Assembly: GCA_003554445.1 (NCBI GenBank)
Contig: PWGJ01000006.1
Span: 1 to 8,401, forward strand
Direction of reading: 5' to 3'
Length of the DNA: 8,401 nt
Source: Candidatus Nealsoniibacteriota bacterium
GTDB taxonomy: Bacteria > Patescibacteriota > Minisyncoccia > Minisyncoccales > PWPS01
The number at the start of each line of letters is the position of its first letter. Position 1 is the stretch's first letter. Below are positions 5,161-8,401 of this stretch, piece after piece. A model generated the notes under the pieces. That model saw only the letters and a list, made by a program, of their open reading frames with translations, searched no databases and was not told the DNA's origin. The position numbers and the translations under genes were made by a program.

Positions 5161-6042
5161 ATGCCTGAACTTCCCGAAGTTCAGTCCAGTGTAGAATATT
5201 TAAGAGAAAAGGTCCTGAAAAGGACCTTTCTTAAAACCTGGACGGATACCCCGAAAATGGGAATAGTCAAAGGAACGCTTGAAAATAATTTTGATGACCT
5301 GATTATCGGAAAAAAAATTGAAGATGTCAGAAGAAGAGCTAAAAATGTAATTTTTGAATTGGATCAAAATTTAAGTCTTTTAATTCACTACAAGATGACA
5401 GGACATCTTCTTTACGGTAAATGGAAAAAAACTCGTAAAGGTTGGATTTCTGAAATACCGGGACCTTTAAGAAATGACAAGATGAATCAATACATTCATT
5501 TTATATTTTTCCTTGAAAACGGCAAACAGATTGCCTTTTCCGATCTTCGAAAATTCGGGAAGATAGAACTTTGGCGGAGAGAAGAACTAAAAAATAAGCT
5601 CTCCGAACTGGGTCCGGAGCCTTTTAGCGATGAATTTACGCCGGAAAAATTAGAGAAAATGATTCGAGGACGAAGAAAGATGATTAAGCCACTTATTATG
5701 GATCAAAAATTCTTGTCCGGTGTGGGTAATATATATGCTTCTGACGGCTTGTGGCTTGCTGAGATACATCCGGAAACGAAAGCTGATTTGCTGACCGACA
5801 ATGAGATAAAAAAGCTGTATGAAGCTTTAAGAGCCGTATTAAAAGAAGGAATAAAAAATAGTGGAGATAGTATGGTTGATTTCAGATTACCCGATGGAAC
5901 GAGAGGAAACTATCAAAACAAGCAGAAAGTATACAATAAGGAGAATACTCTCTGTACCCGTTGTAAAGATGAAAAAATTAAAAAAATAAAAGTGGGTGGC
6001 CGAGGAACTTATCTTTGTCCGAAGTGTCAGCCCAAAAAATAA
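5161..6042 (+). CDS. mutM: Formamidopyrimidine-DNA glycosylase (Fpg/MutM)
   Basis: A 293-residue bifunctional glycosylase/AP lyase that removes 8-oxoguanine and ring-opened purines in base excision repair. Seen: the N-terminal PELPEV with the Schiff-base proline P2 and E3; the catalytic lysine K61 in RRRAKN; the intercalating-loop MTGHL (79-83); GVGNIYASD with N190; and the C-terminal zinc finger C265-x2-C268 ... C286-x2-C289, with R281 in GRGTYLCPKC. Length is slightly above the usual 270 or so, with a small insertion around 86-110. In NIYASDG the usual Glu is Asp, a mild change. There is no Shine-Dalgarno; translation must begin at 5161 because P2 has to be exposed as the N-terminal residue. 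The stop overlaps the holA start (TAATG). Two inverted repeats lie in its first 70 bases. Confidence 0.95.
   Translation: MPELPEVQSSVEYLREKVLKRTFLKTWTDTPKMGIVKGTLENNFDDLIIGKKIEDVRRRAKNVIFELDQNLSLLIHYKMTGHLLYGKWKKTRKGWISEIPGPLRNDKMNQYIHFIFFLENGKQIAFSDLRKFGKIELWRREELKNKLSELGPEPFSDEFTPEKLEKMIRGRRKMIKPLIMDQKFLSGVGNIYASDGLWLAEIHPETKADLLTDNEIKKLYEALRAVLKEGIKNSGDSMVDFRLPDGTRGNYQNKQKVYNKENTLCTRCKDEKIKKIKVGGRGTYLCPKCQPKK
5165..5184 (+). repeat. Inverted repeat at the start of mutM
   Basis: CTGAACTTC and GAAGTTCAG form a perfect 9-base inverted repeat separated by two C (8 pairs with a CCCG loop if folded in RNA). It begins two bases after the start codon, within codons 2-8. In the mRNA it could mask the start region. 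Part of the symmetry is imposed by the conserved PELPEV codons, so function is uncertain. Confidence 0.5.
5208..5229 (+). repeat. Hairpin in early mutM, terminator-like
   Basis: AAAGGTCC and GGACCTTT form a perfect 8-base stem around the six-base loop TGAAAA, with CTT following. It lies in codons 16-23 of mutM and about 70 bases after the stop of receiver 2. It could attenuate read-through from the receiver operon, but the T run is short. It is nearly symmetric, so the acting strand cannot be told. Confidence 0.4.
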
Positions 6043-6980
6043 TGATTATAGTTCTTCACGGGAAAGACAGTTTTAGAAGCGACAAAAAATTAAAAGATAT
6101 AATTACCGAATACAAAAAAAAGAATAAGTCCGGAATAAATATAACCCATCTTCCGGAAAAGTCATCTTTCAACGATTTGAAAGACAGCAGTAGACAGCTC
6201 GGCATGTTTGAAGAAAAAAGGCTTCTAATCGGTAAAGATCTTTTACAGAACAAAGATTTAAAAAAAGAAGTCGGAAAAAGACTGGATGAATTAATTCAGG
6301 GAGATAATATTTTAATTCTTAAAGAAACCGAAAAGATAAAAGGAAAGTTAGTGGATGAACTGGAGAAGATGGACAACTCTTCGGTAATGGTGCAAGAATT
6401 TGAAAAATTAAAAGGAAGAAAATTGAAAAGCTGGTATAAAAGAGAACTATCAAAATATGACACGCAACCGGAAAGAGGTGTCGTCAGTAAAATGATCGAG
6501 TATATCGGTAACGATTTATGGCGAGCGAGCAATGAGATTTCCAAGCTGGCCAACATGAAAGCCGGAAAACGAATAAAAAGAGAAGATGTTATCAAGTACG
6601 TGAGACCGGAATTGAATACCGACATATTCAAAACGATAGATTCTCTTTCCGATGGTGACATGAGCAAAGCAGTGCAACTCGTAGAAGATCACATCAGAAA
6701 AGGAGACTCACCTTTTTATCTTCTTTCAATGATCAATTATCAAGTTAGAAATTTATTGACGATAAAACAATTAAAAGAAGAGGGTTTCACACAAAAAGAG
6801 GTAAGAAAAAGGAGTGGAATGAGTCCTTTCGTCTTTAAAAAAACCAACTCGCAAGTTAACGGTTTCAGCTTTTCTCAAATTAAAAAGATCCACCAAACTT
6901 CTTTTAAGGTGGATCTCGATTCCAAGCTGGGAAAAATAACTCCGGAGACCGGATTAATAATCGTTATTTCTCAGTTTTAG
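6042..6980 (+). CDS. holA: DNA polymerase III subunit delta (clamp loader)
   Basis: A 312-residue delta subunit, the clamp-loader part that opens the beta clamp. Seen: the N-terminal MIIVLHGKDSFRS, typical of the family; QLGMF at 52-56 where the clamp-binding element lies in known delta proteins; GNDLWRASNEISKL (156-169), the most diagnostic stretch; DIFKTIDSLSDGD (194-206) opening the C-terminal domain; and an all-helical C-terminus ending KLGKITPETGLIIVIS. No Walker A is seen, as expected for delta. I chose the ATG at 6042, which overlaps the mutM stop as TAATG and gives the family N-terminus; an in-frame TTG at 6015 would add nine residues encoded inside mutM. It is translationally coupled to mutM. 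The last 17 bases overlap rpsT on the other strand, and the sequence contains the rpsT terminator hairpin. Confidence 0.92.
   Translation: MIIVLHGKDSFRSDKKLKDIITEYKKKNKSGINITHLPEKSSFNDLKDSSRQLGMFEEKRLLIGKDLLQNKDLKKEVGKRLDELIQGDNILILKETEKIKGKLVDELEKMDNSSVMVQEFEKLKGRKLKSWYKRELSKYDTQPERGVVSKMIEYIGNDLWRASNEISKLANMKAGKRIKREDVIKYVRPELNTDIFKTIDSLSDGDMSKAVQLVEDHIRKGDSPFYLLSMINYQVRNLLTIKQLKEEGFTQKEVRKRSGMSPFVFKKTNSQVNGFSFSQIKKIHQTSFKVDLDSKLGKITPETGLIIVISQF
6881..6916 (-). terminator. Rho-independent terminator of rpsT inside holA
   Basis: On the minus strand AGATCCACC (complement of 6908-6916) pairs perfectly with GGTGGATCT (complement of 6886-6894) around a 13-base loop, and five T in a row follow, counting the last stem base. 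It starts 47 bases past the rpsT stop codon at 6964. The plus strand has no T run after the stem. The hairpin occupies codons 282-292 of holA. Confidence 0.75.
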
Positions 6981-7236
6981 CTTTATTTATCAACTTGGTA
7001 AGTCGTGATTTTTTTCGGCTTGCGTTTTTCTTTTTGATAACTCCTTTTTTTGCTGCCTTGTCTATGGCTTTGTAGGTTCCGGAGAGCTTTTCTTCGGCTT
7101 TTTCAATTTTACCGTCTTTCACTAAATCACGAATCTCTTTTATCTTTTCTTTCATTCTGTCTTTAAAGACTTTATTCTCTTTTCTTCTTTTTTTATTTTG
7201 TCTTAATCTTTTTTTTGCTGATTCTGATATTGGCAT
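6964..7236 (-). CDS. rpsT: Small ribosomal subunit protein bS20
   Basis: A 90-residue basic protein that binds 16S rRNA early in 30S assembly. Seen: the classic N-terminus MPISESAKKRLRQNKKRR, a Lys/Arg-rich helical body, and a C-terminal part with GTYKAIDKAAKKGVIKKK and SRLTKLINK. Length matches the usual 85 to 90. The reading frame stays open 22 codons further upstream to 7302, but those codons lie across the promoter at 7265-7292 and do not fit S20, so the ATG at 7236 is the start. The leader should be about 20 bases. The gene stands alone on the minus strand, divergent from ruvA and overlapping the end of holA by 17 bases tail to tail. Its terminator lies within holA. Confidence 0.96.
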   Translation of the reverse strand: MPISESAKKRLRQNKKRRKENKVFKDRMKEKIKEIRDLVKDGKIEKAEEKLSGTYKAIDKAAKKGVIKKKNASRKKSRLTKLINKAKTEK

Positions 7237-7264
7237 ATATCTTAAATTGATTTCTTTCCTAATT

Positions 7265-7292
7265 ATTATACTTGAAAAGAGTTGATAGTCAA
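7265..7292 (-). promoter_or_regulatory. rpsT: Sigma70-type promoter of rpsT
   Basis: On the minus strand, -35 TTGACT (7287-7292) and a perfect -10 TATAAT (7265-7270) are separated by 16 bases. The predicted start near 7258 leaves a leader of about 21 bases. AGGAAAG lies far upstream of the ATG, too distant to act as a normal Shine-Dalgarno. A strong promoter fits a ribosomal protein gene. Confidence 0.8.
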
Positions 7293-7375
7293 ATAGAGCC
7301 AATATTTTTTCGGTTCAAAATTATTTAATCCATATTTAAGATATCTTTAGGCTTTCTTTTGTTTATTTTATTTAT

Positions 7376-7381
7376 TATAAT
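7376..7381 (+). promoter_or_regulatory. ruvA: -10 box of a likely leaderless promoter for ruvA
   Basis: A perfect TATAAT ends eight bases before the ruvA ATG at 7390, so transcription would start at or within a few bases of the start codon. No Shine-Dalgarno is present and no good -35 is visible (the upstream region is T-rich). The rest of the 7303-7389 gap shows nothing else I can name. Confidence 0.5.
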
Positions 7382-7389
7382 TAATTACC

Positions 7390-7941
7390 ATGATTTATTA
7401 CTTGAACGGAAAAATAGCCATAAAAAAAGATAAATTTGTCGTAATGGAAACTGGAGGAGTAGGAAGAAAAGTTTATATGTCTTCCGACGCTATCTCCAAT
7501 CTACCACCCGAGGGTGAAGATTTTAAACTCTTTTGCTACTTGAATATAGGAAGAAATTCACAAAGGCTCTATGGATTTCCCACCAAGGAAAATTTAGAGT
7601 TTTTCGAAAGCTTAATTAATCTTTCGGGAATCGGCCCAAAGACTGCCGTACAAGTTGCATCCATCGCCCCGATGGAAGAGATGAAAAAAGGAATAAAAAA
7701 CGATGATGAAGAAATTTTGGACAAAATCTTCGATATCGGTAAAAAAAGGGGTCAAAGAGTGATTTTTGAACTTTCCAGAAGAATAAAGGAAGAGCCCGGA
7801 AAGGACGACGGAGCCGTTCAAACTTTAACTTCACTGGGTTTTTCGAAGAAAGACGCCAAGGCGGCTCTTAAAGGAATTTCAAAGGATAAGTCGGTTGACC
7901 AAAGAGTAAAAGAGGCTTTAAAACTTTTGGACAATGGTTAA
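7390..7941 (+). CDS. ruvA: Holliday junction branch migration protein RuvA
   Basis: A 183-residue RuvA, the tetramer that holds Holliday junctions for the RuvB motor in recombinational repair. Seen: the N-terminal OB-fold domain at about 1-63 (MIYYLNGKI, GGVGRKVYM, LYGF at 60-63); the first helix-hairpin-helix with SGIGPKTAV (79-87); a second at about 113-124 with FDIGKKRGQRV, degenerate compared with the usual PGIGKKTAERL; and C-terminal domain III at about 142-182 (LTSLGFSKKDAKAAL), which contacts RuvB. It is slightly shorter than the usual 190 to 205. Residues 55-56, the acidic pin Glu-Asp of E. coli RuvA, are Arg-Asn here at the same numbering. No Shine-Dalgarno is visible, and a TATAAT just upstream suggests leaderless expression. 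It overlaps the next gene by eight bases. No ruvB or ruvC is in the window. Confidence 0.94.
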   Translation: MIYYLNGKIAIKKDKFVVMETGGVGRKVYMSSDAISNLPPEGEDFKLFCYLNIGRNSQRLYGFPTKENLEFFESLINLSGIGPKTAVQVASIAPMEEMKKGIKNDDEEILDKIFDIGKKRGQRVIFELSRRIKEEPGKDDGAVQTLTSLGFSKKDAKAALKGISKDKSVDQRVKEALKLLDNG

Positions 7942-8401
7942 AAAAATAATAAAAAAGATAATACCGGGCTTTATAATTGATATTTATCATTTCTTGTGGT
8001 CTTTTTTTAGCGCGGTAATTTACGGCTTTCCCGGAGACAAGATAAAGGTAATCGGAATCACGGGAACAAATGGAAAATCAACTACTGTTAAGTTGATATC
8101 CGATATTTTAAAGAGAGACGGAAAAAGAGTAGCGACAATCTCTTCGATTAATTTTGAAATTGACGGAAAGGAGAGAGAGAATTTGATGAAGATGACGATG
8201 CCGGGAAGAGGTTTTATTCAAAAATTTTTAAAAGAAGCGGTGGAAAAAGAATGTGATTTCTTGGTCATGGAAGTCACTTCGGAGGGAATAGAACAATCGA
8301 GACATCGATTTATAGATTTTGACGTCGCCGTAATAACTAATTTAGCTCCGGAGCATATAGAGTCACACGGAGGTTTTGAAAATTATAAAAAAGCAAAAGG
8401 A
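7934..8401 (+). CDS. Mur ligase family protein, MurE-like (3' end outside window)
   Basis: The first 156 residues of an ATP-dependent Mur ligase; the frame is still open at the window edge. Seen: a basic N-terminus, a hydrophobic stretch at about 9-33, the P-loop TGTNGKSTT (43-51), TMPGR (88-92) where MurE has its TTP substrate loop, MEVTSEGIEQSR (112-123) matching the MurE MEVSSHAL segment, and ITNLAPEHIESHG (134-146) matching TNLxxDHLDYHG. MurE adds the third amino acid of the peptidoglycan stem to UDP-MurNAc-dipeptide. Here the P-loop begins at residue 43 instead of beyond 100, so the UDP-binding N-terminal domain is missing and a possible membrane helix takes its place. The substrate may thus differ; an amide ligase of MurT type is an alternative. 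The ATG at 7934 overlaps the ruvA stop by eight bases, implying coupled translation. Confidence 0.85.
   Translation, partial: MVKKIIKKIIPGFIIDIYHFLWSFFSAVIYGFPGDKIKVIGITGTNGKSTTVKLISDILKRDGKRVATISSINFEIDGKERENLMKMTMPGRGFIQKFLKEAVEKECDFLVMEVTSEGIEQSRHRFIDFDVAVITNLAPEHIESHGGFENYKKAKG

Noticed and set aside
6015..6041. TTG start for holA inside mutM
   Set aside because: The ATG at 6042 gives the family N-terminus and a TAATG coupling with mutM.
6296..6667. 123-codon minus-strand open frame inside holA
   Set aside because: It is a hydrophobic, Ser-rich antisense shadow of a Lys-rich gene, with no start signal or family resemblance. The other minus-strand frames inside the kinase, mutM and ruvA are rejected for the same reason.
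7237..7302. N-terminal extension of bS20
   Set aside because: These codons lie across the rpsT -35 and -10 boxes, and the protein family begins at the ATG at 7236.
345..8401. Recoding of UGA, as in some Patescibacteria (Gracilibacteria)
   Set aside because: All genes are full length without in-frame TGA, and Gly and Trp are encoded normally. The absence of TGA stops in ten genes is too little evidence.
1..8401. Mobile elements, CRISPR arrays or phage genes
   Set aside because: I saw no transposase or integrase, no terminal repeats, no regularly spaced repeats and no phage proteins. The content is core genes plus one signalling block.

Overview
The window looks like a piece of an AT-rich, compact bacterial chromosome, most likely a Candidate Phyla Radiation (Patescibacteria) genome or a relative. 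This is an inference from several traits: Lys/Glu-rich proteins written in A-rich codons, gaps of 0 to 30 bases or short overlaps between co-directional genes, mostly missing Shine-Dalgarno sequences, shortened versions of housekeeping proteins, and a Mur ligase without the usual N-terminal domain. All ten complete genes read through with the standard code. Nine end in TAA and one in TAG.

Layout. Bases 1-317 hold two minus-strand tRNA genes, Pro(TGG) and then Gly(TCC). Each has its own sigma70-like promoter, and a hairpin terminator follows the second. Divergently on the plus strand comes a stand-alone 5'-3' exonuclease (345-1220) that ends in a possible sliding-clamp binding hexapeptide. Next is a five-gene signalling block: a membrane sensor with HAMP and coiled coil but no kinase (1250-2200), a soluble PAS/coiled-coil protein with no kinase (2211-2729), a soluble PAS-PAS histidine kinase (2713-4317) and, behind a strong promoter at 4329-4357, two single-domain receivers (4390-4746, 4774-5139). 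Then follow mutM/fpg (5161-6042) and holA (6042-6980). On the opposite strand, rpsT (6964-7236) converges on holA and overlaps its end by 17 bases; a hairpin terminator for rpsT lies inside the holA coding sequence. A divergent promoter region of about 150 bases separates rpsT from ruvA (7390-7941). ruvA overlaps the start of a Mur ligase gene that runs off the window (7934 onward).

How the genes fit together. The exonuclease, Fpg, DNA polymerase III delta and RuvA form a loose replication and repair neighbourhood interrupted by the signalling block. The three sensor genes, read in order, have the domain sequence of one long sensor kinase (TM-sensor-TM-HAMP-coil / PAS-coil / PAS-coil-PAS-kinase), and the first two proteins carry a matching coiled-coil motif. 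I infer a sensor built from separate polypeptides that feeds two output-less receivers. This is the best candidate here for an unusual system. No mobile element, CRISPR array or phage gene is visible, and no gene-free stretch exceeds 300 bases.
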